This document shows positions 25,033-36,485 of a stretch of DNA of 64,000 nt, piece after piece; position 1 is the first letter of the stretch; every line of letters starts with the position of its first letter. The notes beneath the pieces are model-generated. The model was not told where the DNA came from and searched no databases. It saw only the letters and a program-made list of their open reading frames with translations. Made by a program: the position numbers and the translations under genes. Source of the stretch: Aquimarina megaterium XH134 (GTDB lineage: Bacteria; Bacteroidota; Bacteroidia; Flavobacteriales; Flavobacteriaceae); the NCBI RefSeq assembly GCF_000520975.1, contig NZ_JACB01000031.1:1-64000 (forward strand), given 5' to 3'.

Positions 25033-28000
25033 ATGTTAGCAACGCAAACTGAAAGATTGAATTTCTCTTCTGTAAAGAATAGACCTGATTATCCTGACTT
25101 CCTGGATATTCAGATCAAATCCTTCCAGGATTTCTTTCAACTAGAAACAAAATCTGAAGAAAGAGGAAACGAAGGTTTATACAATACCTTCATGGAAAAC
25201 TTCCCGATTACAGATACTCGTAATCAATTTGTACTAGAATTTTTAGATTACTTTGTAGACCCTCCAAGATATGATCTGCAGGAGTGTATAGAAAGAGGTC
25301 TTACCTATAGTGTACCTTTAAAAGCCCGTCTAAAACTTTTCTGTACAGACCCAGAACACGAAGATTTTGAGACTATTGTTCAGGATGTGTACTTAGGTAC
25401 AATTCCTTATATGACACCCAGTGGTACTTTTTGTATTAATGGGGCAGAGCGAGTAGTCGTATCTCAATTACACCGTTCACCGGGAGTATTCTTTGGACAA
25501 TCATTCCATGCCAATGGAACTAAATTATATTCTGCAAGAGTAATTCCTTTTAAAGGTTCTTGGATAGAATTTGCTACCGATATCAATAGTGTAATGTACG
25601 CTTATATCGATAGAAAGAAAAAATTACCGGTAACGACACTTTTCCGTGCAATTGGTTTTGAACGTGATAAAGATATTTTAGAAATATTTGATCTTGCAGA
25701 AGAAGTAAAAGTTTCTAAATCCGGATTGAAAAAAGTATTAGGACGCAAGTTAGCAGCCCGTGTATTAAATACATGGCATGAAGATTTTGTGGATGAAGAT
25801 ACAGGAGAAGTAGTGTCTATTGAGCGTAACGAGATCGTTTTAGATCGTGATACCATCTTAGATAAAGATCATCTTGAAGAGATTATCGAATCTGGAGCAA
25901 AAACCATTTTGCTTCATAAAGAAGATAATCAAAAAGGAGATTATGCAATTATCCACAATACTTTACAAAAAGATCCTACCAACTCTGAAAAAGAAGCGGT
26001 AGAACATATATACCGTCAATTACGTAATGCAGAACCGCCCGATGAAGAAACTGCAAGAGGTATTATTGACAAGTTATTCTTTTCTGATCAACGTTACAAC
26101 CTTGGTGAAGTAGGTCGTTATAGAATGAATAAGAAATTGGGACTTGATATTGCAATGGATAAGCAAGTGCTTACCAAAGAAGATATTATTACCATTATTA
26201 AGTACTTAATAGAATTAATTAATTCTAAAGCTGAAATTGATGATATCGATCACCTTTCTAACCGTCGTGTTAGAACTGTAGGAGAGCAATTATCACAACA
26301 GTTTGGAGTTGGTCTGGCACGTATGGCTCGTACCATTCGTGAACGTATGAATGTTAGAGATAATGAGGTTTTTACACCGATTGATTTGATCAATGCTAAA
26401 ACGTTATCATCTGTAATTAATTCGTTCTTTGGTACAAACCAGTTATCTCAGTTCATGGATCAAACCAATCCACTAGCAGAGATTACACATAAGCGTAGAC
26501 TTTCGGCTCTTGGACCTGGAGGTTTATCACGTGAACGTGCAGGTTTTGAGGTACGTGATGTACACTATACACATTACGGTCGTCTATGTCCTATTGAAAC
26601 TCCTGAAGGACCAAATATTGGTCTTATCTCTTCACTTTCTGTATTTGCAAAAGTGAATTCGATGGGATTCCTTGAAACTCCATATAGAAAAGTAGAAGAA
26701 GGAAAGGTTGATCTTTCTGGATATACTTACCTAAGTGCAGAAGAGGAAGAAGAAAAATTAATAGCTCAGGCTAATATTCCGTTAAAAGAAGATGGTGCTA
26801 TAGATTCTGATAAGGTAATTGCACGTATGGAAGGTGACTTCCCGGTAATTGACCCAACCAATGTTAATTATGCCGATGTTGCTCCTAATCAGATAGCATC
26901 TATTTCTGCATCTTTAATTCCGTTCTTAGAACATGATGATGCAAACCGTGCATTGATGGGATCAAATATGATGCGTCAGGCAGTACCATTATTAAGAGTT
27001 GATGCTCCTATTGTAGGAACAGGATTAGAGCGTCAGGTAGCATCAGATTCCAGAGTATTGATTAATGCAGAAGGAGAAGGAGTTGTTGAGTATGTAGATG
27101 CACAAAAGATTACCATTAAATACGATAGAACAGAAGAGCAAAGAATGGTAAGCTTTGATGACGATTCTAAAACCTATGAATTAATAAAATTCCGTAAAAC
27201 GAATCAAGGTACCAATATAAACCTTAAACCCATCGTTAATGTTGGGGATCGTGTTAAAAAAGGTCAGGTATTGTGCCAAGGATATGCTACAGAAAAAGGA
27301 GAACTTGCACTAGGTAGAAACATGAAAGTAGCCTTTATGCCTTGGAAAGGGTATAACTTTGAGGATGCGATTGTGATTTCTGAAAAAGTAGTACGAGAAG
27401 ATATCTTTACTTCAATCCATATTGATGAATATTCTCTTGAGGTTAGAGATACCAAATTAGGTAATGAAGAATTAACTAATGATATTCCTAACGTTTCTGA
27501 AGAAGCTACCAAAGATCTTGATGAAAACGGAATGATCCGCGTTGGTGCAGAAATCAAACCGGGTGATATTCTTATCGGAAAAATTACTCCAAAAGGAGAA
27601 AGCGACCCTACTCCAGAAGAGAAACTATTAAGAGCAATCTTTGGAGATAAAGCAGGAGATGTTAAAGATGCTTCTTTAAAAGCTTCGCCTTCTTTACATG
27701 GTGTGGTAATTGATAAAAAATTATTTGCCCGCGCTATAAAGGATAAGAGAAAACGTTCTCAGGATAAAGAAGATATTGAGATTTTAGAAAGATCATACGA
27801 TACAAAATTCGAATTGCTAAAATCTGAATTAGTAGATAAGTTATTTGCTATTGTTGGTGGTAAAACTTCTCAAGGGGTTATGAATGATCTTGGAGAAGAA
27901 GTGCTTCCTAAAGGTAAAAAGTATACTCAGAAAATGCTTAATAGCGTAGATGATTATGCTCACCTTACCAAAGGAACATGGACTACCGACGATGCTTTAA

Positions 28001-28842
28001 ATAGTATGGTTGCAGATCTTATCCATAACTATAAGATTAAAGAAAATGATTTACAAGGTAACCTTCGAAGAGAGAAATTTACGATCTCTGTAGGAGATGA
28101 GTTACCTTCAGGAATTATAAAACTTGCTAAAGTTTATATTGCTAAGAAACGTAAGCTAAAAGTAGGTGATAAAATGGCAGGTCGTCACGGTAACAAAGGT
28201 ATTGTTGCTCGTATTGTAAGAGAAGAAGATATGCCATTCTTAGAAGATGGAACACCAGTTGATATTGTGTTGAACCCACTTGGGGTACCATCTCGTATGA
28301 ATATTGGTCAGATCTATGAAACAGTATTAGGATGGGCTGGGCAAAAACTGGATAGAAAATTTGCTACTCCAATTTTTGATGGTGCTTCTTTAGATCAGAT
28401 TAATGGATTTACAGATGAAGCAGGAATTCCAAGGTTTGGACATACTTATCTTTATGATGGAGGTACGGGAGATCGTTTCCACCAGCCAGCTACTGTAGGT
28501 GTGATTTACATGCTTAAGCTTGGTCACATGGTAGATGATAAAATGCATGCACGATCTATTGGTCCTTACTCGTTGATTACTCAACAACCACTTGGTGGTA
28601 AGGCTCAATTTGGAGGTCAGCGTTTTGGAGAGATGGAAGTTTGGGCGCTAGAAGCTTATGGTGCTTCTGCAACCTTACGTGAGATATTGACGGTAAAATC
28701 TGATGACGTTATAGGAAGAGCTAAGACATACGAAAGTATTGTTAAAGGTGAACCTATGCCAGAACCAGGATTACCAGAATCTTTTAATGTATTAATGCAC
28801 GAATTAAAAGGTCTGGGTCTGGATATCAGATTAGAAGAATAG
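25033..28842 (+). CDS. rpoB: DNA-directed RNA polymerase beta subunit
   Basis: A 1269-residue subunit with the conserved regions intact: [20 protein letters not shown] at the N-terminus, the rifampicin region ([20 protein letters not shown], then [20 protein letters not shown]), and a C-terminal [20 protein letters not shown]. The rifampicin-pocket residues look wild type ([18 protein letters not shown]). The ATG at 25033 is preferred to the TTG directly before it. It is followed by rpoC after a 97-base gap with a REP-like hairpin. Confidence 0.98.
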   Translation: MLATQTERLNFSSVKNRPDYPDFLDIQIKSFQDFFQLETKSEERGNEGLYNTFMENFPITDTRNQFVLEFLDYFVDPPRYDLQECIERGLTYSVPLKARLKLFCTDPEHEDFETIVQDVYLGTIPYMTPSGTFCINGAERVVVSQLHRSPGVFFGQSFHANGTKLYSARVIPFKGSWIEFATDINSVMYAYIDRKKKLPVTTLFRAIGFERDKDILEIFDLAEEVKVSKSGLKKVLGRKLAARVLNTWHEDFVDEDTGEVVSIERNEIVLDRDTILDKDHLEEIIESGAKTILLHKEDNQKGDYAIIHNTLQKDPTNSEKEAVEHIYRQLRNAEPPDEETARGIIDKLFFSDQRYNLGEVGRYRMNKKLGLDIAMDKQVLTKEDIITIIKYLIELINSKAEIDDIDHLSNRRVRTVGEQLSQQFGVGLARMARTIRERMNVRDNEVFTPIDLINAKTLSSVINSFFGTNQLSQFMDQTNPLAEITHKRRLSALGPGGLSRERAGFEVRDVHYTHYGRLCPIETPEGPNIGLISSLSVFAKVNSMGFLETPYRKVEEGKVDLSGYTYLSAEEEEEKLIAQANIPLKEDGAIDSDKVIARMEGDFPVIDPTNVNYADVAPNQIASISASLIPFLEHDDANRALMGSNMMRQAVPLLRVDAPIVGTGLERQVASDSRVLINAEGEGVVEYVDAQKITIKYDRTEEQRMVSFDDDSKTYELIKFRKTNQGTNINLKPIVNVGDRVKKGQVLCQGYATEKGELALGRNMKVAFMPWKGYNFEDAIVISEKVVREDIFTSIHIDEYSLEVRDTKLGNEELTNDIPNVSEEATKDLDENGMIRVGAEIKPGDILIGKITPKGESDPTPEEKLLRAIFGDKAGDVKDASLKASPSLHGVVIDKKLFARAIKDKRKRSQDKEDIEILERSYDTKFELLKSELVDKLFAIVGGKTSQGVMNDLGEEVLPKGKKYTQKMLNSVDDYAHLTKGTWTTDDALNSMVADLIHNYKIKENDLQGNLRREKFTISVGDELPSGIIKLAKVYIAKKRKLKVGDKMAGRHGNKGIVARIVREEDMPFLEDGTPVDIVLNPLGVPSRMNIGQIYETVLGWAGQKLDRKFATPIFDGASLDQINGFTDEAGIPRFGHTYLYDGGTGDRFHQPATVGVIYMLKLGHMVDDKMHARSIGPYSLITQQPLGGKAQFGGQRFGEMEVWALEAYGASATLREILTVKSDDVIGRAKTYESIVKGEPMPEPGLPESFNVLMHELKGLGLDIRLEE

Positions 28843-28851
28843 TAAATGCTA

Positions 28852-28885
28852 ATTCGTACCCTGAGCAAAGTCGAAGGGTACGAAT
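28852..28885. repeat. REP-like hairpin between rpoB and rpoC
   Basis: ATTCGTACCCT at 28852-28862 pairs perfectly with AGGGTACGAAT at 28875-28885; the loop reads GAGCAAAGTCGA. The inner CCTGAGCAAAGTCGAAGG resembles, from memory, a dispersed intergenic palindrome (CTGAG..AGTCGAAG) common in Bacteroidota. A REP/RAYT-type element is plausible; a simple regulatory hairpin is the alternative. Confidence 0.5.
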
Positions 28886-28939
28886 GAACCATAAACTATT
28901 CAAAATTAAATTACAATAATTCTTTAGCAACCATATATT

Positions 28940-31900
28940 ATGGCAAGAAATAATGATAAGAATACAGTAAAGAGATTTAATAAAATCTCTATAGGTTTAG
29001 CATCTCCTGAGTCAATTTTAGCGGCATCTCAGGGAGAAGTGTTAAAACCCGAAACTATCAATTATCGTACTCACAAACCCGAGCGTGATGGTTTGTTCTG
29101 TGAGCGTATTTTTGGACCTGTAAAGGACTTCGAATGTGCTTGTGGTAAATATAAAAGAATTCGTTACAAAGGTATTGTTTGTGATCGATGTGGAGTAGAG
29201 GTTACCGAAAAGAAAGTACGAAGAGATCGCGTAGGACATATTAACTTAGTTGTCCCTGTGGCGCACATCTGGTATTTCCGCTCTTTACCAAATAAAATAG
29301 GATATTTATTAGGACTTCCATCTAAGAAATTAGATATGATTATTTACTACGAACGTTACGTAGTAATTCAGCCTGGTATTGCCAAAAATGAAGAAGGCGA
29401 AGCTGTACAGAAAATGGATTTCCTTACAGAAGAAGAGTATTTAAATATTTTAGATAGCCTTCCTCAGGAAAATCTATATCTTGATGATACAGATCCTAAT
29501 AAGTTCATTGCAAAGATGGGAGCAGAGTGCCTTATCGAGATTTTAAGAAGAATTGATCTTGATGCACTATCTTATGAACTAAGACATAAAGCAAATAACG
29601 AAACGTCTAAACAACGTAAAACTGAAGCATTAAAACGTCTTCAGGTTGTTGAGTCTTTCCGTGATGCAAATAAAAATAGAGAAAATAATCCAGAATGGAT
29701 GGTTCTTAAAGTTGTACCGGTAATTCCACCAGAATTACGTCCTTTGGTACCACTTGATGGAGGCCGTTTTGCGACTTCAGATTTAAATGACCTGTATCGT
29801 CGTGTGATTATCCGTAATAATCGTTTAAAACGTTTGATGGAAATCAAAGCTCCAGAAGTTATTTTACGTAATGAAAAACGTATGCTTCAGGAATCTGTAG
29901 ATTCATTATTTGATAATACACGTAAGGCTTCTGCGGTTAAAACAGATTCTAACAGACCATTAAAATCATTATCCGATTCATTAAAAGGTAAGCAAGGACG
30001 TTTCCGTCAGAACTTACTTGGTAAACGTGTGGATTACTCAGCACGTTCTGTGATTGTTGTAGGACCAGAATTGAAATTATTCGAATGTGGTCTTCCAAAA
30101 AATATGGCGGCAGAACTTTATAAACCATTTGTCATCAGAAAATTGATTGAACGTGGTATTGTAAAGACAGTAAAATCTGCCAAGAAAATTATTGATAGAA
30201 AAGAGCCTGTAGTTTGGGATATCTTAGAGAATGTCTTAAAAGGACATCCGGTATTACTAAACCGTGCTCCTACGCTTCACCGTTTAGGTATTCAGGCTTT
30301 TCAGCCTAAACTTATCGAAGGTAAAGCGATACAGTTACACCCTTTGGTTTGTACCGCATTTAATGCCGATTTTGATGGGGATCAAATGGCAGTACACTTA
30401 CCACTAGGACCCGAAGCAATTTTAGAAGCCCAGTTGTTGATGCTAGCATCACACAATATTCTTAATCCTGCTAACGGGTCACCTGTAACGGTTCCTTCTC
30501 AGGATATGGTCTTGGGGCTTTATTATATGACCAAGTCTCGTAGATCTACTCCAGAATTAGAAATAAAAGGAGAAGATTTAACATTCTACTCTCCAGAAGA
30601 AGTAGTTATTGCTTATAATGAAAAGAGATTAGATATTAATGCGAATATCAAAGTTCGTACTAATGATATTGAAGAAGGAGAAATAGTAACTAAAATCATA
30701 GAAACTACTGCTGGTAGAGTTTTATTTAATGAGAAAGTACCAGAACAAGCAGGATATATTAATGAGGTATTGACCAAAAAATCACTTCGAGATATTATCG
30801 GAGGTATTTTGAAAGTAACAAGTGTTCCTGAAACAGCAGAGTTCTTGGATGAAATCAAAACCTTAGGATATAATTTTGCATTCCAGGGAGGATTATCATT
30901 TAGTTTAGGAGATATTATTATCCCTAAAGAGAAACATACCATGATTGCAGATGCAAATGCTCAGGTAGACAATATTGTAGCAAACTATAATATGGGTCTT
31001 ATTACCAATAATGAGCGTTATAATCAGGTAATTGATATTTGGACATCTACAAATGCTGAGTTGACAGAATTGTCTATGAAGCGTATTCGTGAAGATCAAC
31101 AAGGATTCAATTCGGTATATATGATGCTTGACTCTGGAGCAAGGGGATCTAAAGAACAGATTCGTCAGTTAACCGGAATGCGTGGATTGATGGCAAAACC
31201 GAAGAAAGCGAGTTCTGCTGGTGGAGAAATTATCGAAAACCCAATTCTTTCTAACTTTAAAGAAGGACTTTCTATTCTTGAGTACTTTATTTCTACTCAC
31301 GGTGCTCGTAAAGGTCTTGCAGATACCGCTCTTAAAACTGCGGATGCTGGATACCTTACACGTCGTTTGGTAGATGTTGCTCAGGATGTTATTGTTAATA
31401 TAGAAGATTGTGGTACACTTAGAGGTGTAGAGGTAACTCCGTTAAAGAAGAATGAGGAAATTATAGAAGGACTTGCAGCTAGAATAGTGGGTAGAACTTC
31501 ATTGCAAGATGTTGTTAACCCATTAACTCAAGAAGTATTAGCAGAAGCTGGTGTAGAAATTAATGATGAAGTTGCTAAGATTATTGAGAATTCACCTGTA
31601 GAATCTGTAGAAGTTCGTTCTGCGCTTACTTGTGAAGCAAAGAAAGGAATCTGTGTAAAATGTTATGGTCGTAACCTAGCTACTGGTAAAACAGTACAGC
31701 GTGGTGAAGCCGTTGGTGTTGTAGCAGCTCAATCTATTGGAGAGCCTGGTACGCAGCTTACATTACGTACATTCCACGTGGGAGGTATTGCAGGTAACAT
31801 TTCTGAAGAAAATCAATTAAGATCTAAGTTTGCTGGTAAAGCAGAAATTGAAGAGCTTAAAACGGTTAAAGGAGAAGATGGAGAAGGTAATGAGATCGAT

Positions 31901-33238
31901 GTAGTAATTTCTCGTACATCAGAAGTTAAGATTATTGATCCAAAAACTAAGATTGTTTTAAGTACAAACTTAATTCCTTATGGTTCTCAATTATTTATCC
32001 AGGATGGAGATAAAATAGATAAAGATCATGTAATCTGTCAGTGGGATCCATATAATGGAGTAATTATCTCTGAATTTGCAGGTAAAGTAAGATATGAGAA
32101 TATTGAACAAGGTACTACCTATCAAGTAGAGATTGATGAGCAAACTGGTTTCCAGGAAAAAGTAATTTCTGAATCTCGTGATAAGAAAAAGATACCAACA
32201 CTACATGTATTAGGAAAAGGAGATGAAGTGTTACGTTCTTATAACTTACCTGTTGGAGCCCACCTTATGGTAGACGATAATGATAAGATTAAGGTAGGTA
32301 AAATTCTGGTTAAGATCCCTCGTAAATCTGCCAAAGCCGGTGATATTACAGGAGGTCTTCCTAGAGTAACAGAATTATTCGAAGCACGTAATCCTTCTAA
32401 CCCTGCTGTGGTTAGTGAAATTGATGGTGTAGTATCATTTGGAAAAATCAAACGTGGTAATCGAGAGATTATCGTTGAATCTAGAATAGGAGAAATTAAA
32501 AAGTATCTTGTAAAACTTTCTAATCAAATTCTTGTTCAGGAAAATGATTATGTTCGTGCAGGAATGCCATTATCAGATGGATCTACCACACCAGAAGATA
32601 TTCTTAAAATCAAAGGCCCTTCTGCAGTACAGCAGTATTTGGTTAATGAAGTACAAGAAGTATATCGATTACAGGGTGTGAAAATTAATGATAAGCATTT
32701 TGAAGTGGTAGTACGTCAAATGATGCGTAAAGTAAGAATCCAGGATCCAGGAGATACCATTTTCCTTGAGAATCAGCTAGTACATAAATCTGATTTTATC
32801 GAAGAAAATGATCAGATCTTCGGAATGAAGGTTGTTGAAGATTCGGGAGATAGTGAAAACCTTAAAGAAGGACAGATTATTTCTCCTCGTGATTTAAGAG
32901 ATGAAAATTCTGCTTTACGTAGAGATGATAAAAACTTAGTTACTGCAAGAGATGTTTCTCCTGCTACAGCGACTCCAATACTGCAAGGTATTACAAGAGC
33001 TTCGCTACAAACCAAGTCATTTATCTCTGCGGCGTCATTCCAGGAAACAACAAAAGTGTTAAACGAAGCTGCGGTAAGCGGTAAAATTGATAGCCTTGAA
33101 GGTCTTAAAGAAAATGTAATTGTTGGACATAGAATACCAGCAGGAACAGGAATGAGAGACTATGAAAGTATCATTGTTGGTTCAAACGAAGAGTTTGAAG
33201 AACGAATGGAACAGCGACAAGAAGTTAATTATAACTAA
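28940..33238 (+). CDS. rpoC: DNA-directed RNA polymerase beta' subunit
   Basis: A 1432-residue subunit. The N-terminal zinc site ([20 protein letters not shown]), the active-site loop [12 protein letters not shown], the second zinc cluster ([16 protein letters not shown]) and the C-terminal clamp segments are all present, without frameshift. The length fits Bacteroidota enzymes. A strong terminator follows at 33246-33274. Confidence 0.98.
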   Translation: MARNNDKNTVKRFNKISIGLASPESILAASQGEVLKPETINYRTHKPERDGLFCERIFGPVKDFECACGKYKRIRYKGIVCDRCGVEVTEKKVRRDRVGHINLVVPVAHIWYFRSLPNKIGYLLGLPSKKLDMIIYYERYVVIQPGIAKNEEGEAVQKMDFLTEEEYLNILDSLPQENLYLDDTDPNKFIAKMGAECLIEILRRIDLDALSYELRHKANNETSKQRKTEALKRLQVVESFRDANKNRENNPEWMVLKVVPVIPPELRPLVPLDGGRFATSDLNDLYRRVIIRNNRLKRLMEIKAPEVILRNEKRMLQESVDSLFDNTRKASAVKTDSNRPLKSLSDSLKGKQGRFRQNLLGKRVDYSARSVIVVGPELKLFECGLPKNMAAELYKPFVIRKLIERGIVKTVKSAKKIIDRKEPVVWDILENVLKGHPVLLNRAPTLHRLGIQAFQPKLIEGKAIQLHPLVCTAFNADFDGDQMAVHLPLGPEAILEAQLLMLASHNILNPANGSPVTVPSQDMVLGLYYMTKSRRSTPELEIKGEDLTFYSPEEVVIAYNEKRLDINANIKVRTNDIEEGEIVTKIIETTAGRVLFNEKVPEQAGYINEVLTKKSLRDIIGGILKVTSVPETAEFLDEIKTLGYNFAFQGGLSFSLGDIIIPKEKHTMIADANAQVDNIVANYNMGLITNNERYNQVIDIWTSTNAELTELSMKRIREDQQGFNSVYMMLDSGARGSKEQIRQLTGMRGLMAKPKKASSAGGEIIENPILSNFKEGLSILEYFISTHGARKGLADTALKTADAGYLTRRLVDVAQDVIVNIEDCGTLRGVEVTPLKKNEEIIEGLAARIVGRTSLQDVVNPLTQEVLAEAGVEINDEVAKIIENSPVESVEVRSALTCEAKKGICVKCYGRNLATGKTVQRGEAVGVVAAQSIGEPGTQLTLRTFHVGGIAGNISEENQLRSKFAGKAEIEELKTVKGEDGEGNEIDVVISRTSEVKIIDPKTKIVLSTNLIPYGSQLFIQDGDKIDKDHVICQWDPYNGVIISEFAGKVRYENIEQGTTYQVEIDEQTGFQEKVISESRDKKKIPTLHVLGKGDEVLRSYNLPVGAHLMVDDNDKIKVGKILVKIPRKSAKAGDITGGLPRVTELFEARNPSNPAVVSEIDGVVSFGKIKRGNREIIVESRIGEIKKYLVKLSNQILVQENDYVRAGMPLSDGSTTPEDILKIKGPSAVQQYLVNEVQEVYRLQGVKINDKHFEVVVRQMMRKVRIQDPGDTIFLENQLVHKSDFIEENDQIFGMKVVEDSGDSENLKEGQIISPRDLRDENSALRRDDKNLVTARDVSPATATPILQGITRASLQTKSFISAASFQETTKVLNEAAVSGKIDSLEGLKENVIVGHRIPAGTGMRDYESIIVGSNEEFEERMEQRQEVNYN

Positions 33239-33245
33239 TATAAAT

Positions 33246-33274
33246 AGCCTGCCTTTTTAGGCAGGCTTTTTTTT
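33246..33274 (+). terminator. Rho-independent terminator after rpoC
   Basis: AGCCTGCC at 33246-33253 pairs with GGCAGGCT at 33260-33267 around a TTTTTA loop, followed by a run of eight T. It should end the rplK-rpoC transcript, 30 bases before the next gene. Confidence 0.93.
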
Positions 33275-33303
33275 GATCAAACGATTCTAAAATAAAATTA
33301 GAT

Positions 33304-33618
33304 ATGGCAGATAATAAAAATCAGAAACAAAATCAATTGAATATAGAACTAGATGAAGATGTTGCAGATGGTACATATAGTAATCTTGCAATTATTAATC
33401 ATTCTGTTTCAGAATTTGTAGTTGATTTTGTAAACATTATGCCCGGTAGACCAAAAAGTAAGGTGAAAAGTAGAATTATTCTAACTCCACAGCATGCCAA
33501 AAGATTATTAAAAGCTCTTAGTGACAATGTAAATCGATTTGAAGCTGCTCATGGAGAAATTAAAGATTATGAACAAACACCAATCCCTATGAATTTTGGT
33601 CCTACAGGAGAGGCTTAG
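33304..33618 (+). CDS. DUF3467 family protein
   Basis: A 104-residue protein matching DUF3467: GTYSNLAIINHSVSEFVVDF, NIMPGRPKSKVKSRIILTP, then HAKRLLKALSDNVNRFEAAHG. The family is regularly found immediately after rpoC in Bacteroidota. Its function is not established to my knowledge; the small size and position suggest a link to RNA polymerase or translation, but that is inference. It lies between two strong terminators, so it needs a promoter of its own or read-through. Confidence 0.9.
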   Translation: MADNKNQKQNQLNIELDEDVADGTYSNLAIINHSVSEFVVDFVNIMPGRPKSKVKSRIILTPQHAKRLLKALSDNVNRFEAAHGEIKDYEQTPIPMNFGPTGEA

Positions 33619-33632
33619 ATAAGAAATATAAT

Positions 33633-33684
33633 AAAAAAACCGACCTAAGTACTACATAAATATAGTACTTAGGTCGGTTTTTTT
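33633..33684. terminator. Bidirectional terminator after the DUF3467 gene
   Basis: The 16-base arm 33639-33654 (beginning ACCGACCTAAG) is the perfect reverse complement of 33663-33678, with A and T tracts on the two sides, so it can work on either strand. Confidence 0.93.
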
Positions 33685-34185
33685 ATTATACCTGTTTTAG
33701 GTTTCCTCACTTAAATAAAAATAAATGCATCGCATACATAAAGTATTGAGTGCTAGTAAGGTTCTGATTATGTTTTTGATATTCTAGCAAAATAGAGATC
33801 ATTTCCATTTTAAATATCATATCTATAGATGATAGGTTTTTAAAGAGCTGATATATAAACTTATATGAGTCTAAAATGTATCGAATAACTATTGGCAGTT
33901 ATATTTTTGCGGTAAAACAGTAATTGACTTAAAGAAAAATCTGTTAAATTTACATAAGAGATATCTAAAATAAATCTTAAAAATAGAAGCTACAAGGTTT
34001 ATTATAGAGCTCATTACTCACATTTGTCAAATAAATTTATATAGTTCACGAGTAATTAAAAGTGTTTTAGAAGAATTTACAAGAATTCTTAATTTGATTT
34101 ACCCTGATCAAATATATTAATCAATTTATCACCCCAAAAATTGATTAGTATGATAAAAGAAACACATATATGGTGATCATAAAAT
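33685..34185. other. AT-rich non-coding region upstream of the polysaccharide locus
   Basis: I find no gene here. TATTTTTG at 33902-33909 fits the -7 element, although a -33 element is unclear; it leads into TTTTGCGGTAAA (33905-33916), a 12-base word also present ahead of the priming sugar transferase at 48187-48198. TTGAC at 33924 and TAAATTTA 18 bases later form a second possible promoter. The stretch probably carries the promoter and leader of the operon that starts at 34186. Confidence 0.4.
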
Positions 34186-34758
34186 ATGATTTTGACACGA
34201 CTTCTGTTGCTAGTCTTATTTATTATAAATTTTTCTTTTGCTTATGCACAAGAAGAAGATCCTTGGGTTATTGGCTTGGGACTTAATGTTGTTGACAATT
34301 CTGGAAGTCGTTTTGATGAATTACTCAATATTAAAGATAATTGGAATCTATCACGTTTATTAAAAATTACTGTAGAAAAAAGATTTGATTATGATTATGG
34401 AATTGAGCTATCAACTTCAATCAATAAATTTGAGAGAGGCAAAAAAATAAATAGTGTTTTTAGTGTAGAAACTATCAATTATTTTGCAGTTGACCTGATG
34501 GCTAAAAATTATACCTCTAACTATTGGAACGATCCTAGACATGCAGAATATGCCGGGTATTTGATAGGAGGATGGGGAGGAAACTTTTTTAATGAAGTTA
34601 TTAATAATACTCTAAATGTTGGCCTGGGGTTAAACATAAGATTAGGAGCATATATATGGCTTAATTTTCAAACATTAGGAAAATTCTCTATAGATAATAA
34701 TTCCCCAGGAAATGCAAATCATTTACAACATTCTATTTCGGTTGTAATGTGGTTATAA
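34186..34758 (+). CDS. Exported protein of unknown function, probably outer-membrane
   Basis: A 190-residue protein with a clear signal peptide (about residues 1-21, ending AYAQ). The mature part has alternating short strands rich in aromatic residues and a C-terminal hydrophobic end (ISVVMWL), compatible with a small beta-barrel or other outer-membrane protein. I recognise no family with certainty; flavobacterial polysaccharide loci often begin with such a protein. It is 28 bases upstream of the acetyltransferase gene, so it is probably the first gene of the polysaccharide operon. Confidence 0.6.
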   Translation: MILTRLLLLVLFIINFSFAYAQEEDPWVIGLGLNVVDNSGSRFDELLNIKDNWNLSRLLKITVEKRFDYDYGIELSTSINKFERGKKINSVFSVETINYFAVDLMAKNYTSNYWNDPRHAEYAGYLIGGWGGNFFNEVINNTLNVGLGLNIRLGAYIWLNFQTLGKFSIDNNSPGNANHLQHSISVVMWL

Positions 34759-34786
34759 ATGAGTTGATATAATTAAAATATAGTAT

Positions 34787-35383
34787 ATGAAACCAAACTA
34801 TTATGTACATGAAACTGCTGTAATAGATCATGGATGTGACATTGGTAAGGATACCAAAATTTGGCATTTTTCTCATATTATGACTGATTGCCGTATAGGT
34901 GAACATTGTAATATTGGCCAAAACGTAGTAATCTCTCCACAAGTTATTATAGGAGATAATGTGAAAATACAGAATAATGTATCTGTATATACAGGTGTTA
35001 TTTGTGAAGATGATGTGTTTCTGGGACCATCTTGTGTATTCACTAACGTTGTAAATCCAAGAAGTGGAGTAAATAGAAGAGGGCAATATAGTAAAACAAA
35101 CGTAGGTAAAGGAGCAACGATCGGTGCAAATGCGACAGTAGTTTGTGGTCATGATATTGGCACATATGCTTTTGTCGGCGCCGGAGCTGTTATAACCAAG
35201 AATATAAAACCATATGCACTTGTAGTAGGAAATCCAGCTAAGCAAATTGGTTGGATGAGCGAGTATGGCCACCGATTAGAGTTCGATAAAGAAGGCATTG
35301 CTATTTGCCCCGAAAGCAATGAAATATATAAATTAGATAATCAACAAGTTTTTAAAACACAACCTGTCAAAAAGGAATTTTGA
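34787..35383 (+). CDS. Sugar-nucleotide N-acetyltransferase, WlbB/WbpD-like
   Basis: A 198-residue left-handed beta-helix acyltransferase with many hexapeptide repeats (IGKDTKIWHFSHI, IGEHCNIGQNVVI, VKIQNNVSVYTG, then GPSCVFTNV and GKGATIGANATVVCG). These phrases are typical of WlbB/WbpD, which acetylates UDP-3-amino-GlcNAcA to UDP-2,3-diacetamido-glucuronic acid. The next gene encodes the pathway's WlbA-like dehydrogenase, which supports the call. The PLP aminotransferase (WlbC/WbpE) needed between the two steps is not in this window. Confidence 0.88.
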   Translation: MKPNYYVHETAVIDHGCDIGKDTKIWHFSHIMTDCRIGEHCNIGQNVVISPQVIIGDNVKIQNNVSVYTGVICEDDVFLGPSCVFTNVVNPRSGVNRRGQYSKTNVGKGATIGANATVVCGHDIGTYAFVGAGAVITKNIKPYALVVGNPAKQIGWMSEYGHRLEFDKEGIAICPESNEIYKLDNQQVFKTQPVKKEF

Positions 35384-35455
35384 TTCCTAACTGTACCCCC
35401 TATTCTGTACTATCAGATAGACGATTAAATATCTTAAAGTGTAATTAAAAAAGAC

Positions 35456-36427
35456 ATGATGATGAAAAAAAACTTTGCATTGATTGGCGCAGCAGGTTAT
35501 GTGGCTCCAAAACACCTTAAAGCTATTAAAGAAACAAATAATAATCTTCTGGCTGCGCTAGATAAATTTGATAGTGTAGGAATATTAGATAGTTATTTCC
35601 CAGATACCGATTTTTTTGTAGAATTTGAACGTTTCGACAGACACCTCGAAAAACTAAAAAGAAGAAAAGGAATCATATTAGATTATGTAAGTATTTGTAC
35701 TCCAAATTATTTACATGATGCCCATATAAGAATGGCACTTCGCAGAGGGGCCAATGCAATCTGCGAAAAACCTCTCGTTTTGAATCCCTGGAATATAGAG
35801 CCTCTTATTGAAATTGAGGAAGAATGTGAGAGAAAAGTAAATACAATCTTGCAGTTGCGATTACATCATAGTATAGTAGCTCTTAAAAAAATGGTTGATG
35901 AAGGACCCAAAGACAAAATATATGATATAGACCTTACCTACCTTACCTCTAGAGGTAGTTGGTATAATAGCTCCTGGAAAGGAGAAATAGGTAAATCCGG
36001 AGGAATAGCAACTAATATAGGAGTTCATTTTTTTGATATGCTACTTTGGATATTTGGAGGAGCAACAGAGAACATTGTTCACAAACATGATCTTTATAAT
36101 GCTTCTGGATATTTAGAACTAGAAAAAGCACGTGTGAGATGGTTTCTATCTATTGATTATGAAAATATACCAGAACCTGTTAAAATGAAGAACCAAAGAA
36201 CATATCGTTCTATCCTCGTTGATGGAAAAGAAATTGAATTTAGCTCTGGTTTTACAGAATTACATACCAAAAGTTATATAGAAATTCTAAAAAATAATGG
36301 TTTTGGATTGGTTGATGCAAAACCATCTATACAATTAGTACATGATATTAGAAACGCAGAATTAAGCCCGTTAAGAGGAGAATATCATCCTTTTCTAAAC
36401 AGGTCGAAAAAAGTACAGTATACCTAA
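35456..36427 (+). CDS. UDP-GlcNAcA 3-dehydrogenase, WlbA/WbpB-like (Gfo/Idh/MocA)
   Basis: A 323-residue NAD-dependent oxidoreductase. NFALIGAAGYVAPKHLKAIK carries the nucleotide-binding site and CEKPLVLNPWNIEPL the conserved Lys of the EKP motif. Further WlbA hallmarks are FPDTDFFVEFERFDRHLEKL and VSICTPNYLHDAHIRMALR. It should oxidise C3 of UDP-N-acetylglucosaminuronic acid. Three consecutive ATG codons make the exact start uncertain by two residues. It is the partner of the upstream acetyltransferase. Confidence 0.9.
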   Translation: MMMKKNFALIGAAGYVAPKHLKAIKETNNNLLAALDKFDSVGILDSYFPDTDFFVEFERFDRHLEKLKRRKGIILDYVSICTPNYLHDAHIRMALRRGANAICEKPLVLNPWNIEPLIEIEEECERKVNTILQLRLHHSIVALKKMVDEGPKDKIYDIDLTYLTSRGSWYNSSWKGEIGKSGGIATNIGVHFFDMLLWIFGGATENIVHKHDLYNASGYLELEKARVRWFLSIDYENIPEPVKMKNQRTYRSILVDGKEIEFSSGFTELHTKSYIEILKNNGFGLVDAKPSIQLVHDIRNAELSPLRGEYHPFLNRSKKVQYT

Positions 36428-36485
36428 TTTTTTAGTACAGGATTTGGCTTTAAAATTTGGTTACTTTAAATAAAAACAACTACTC

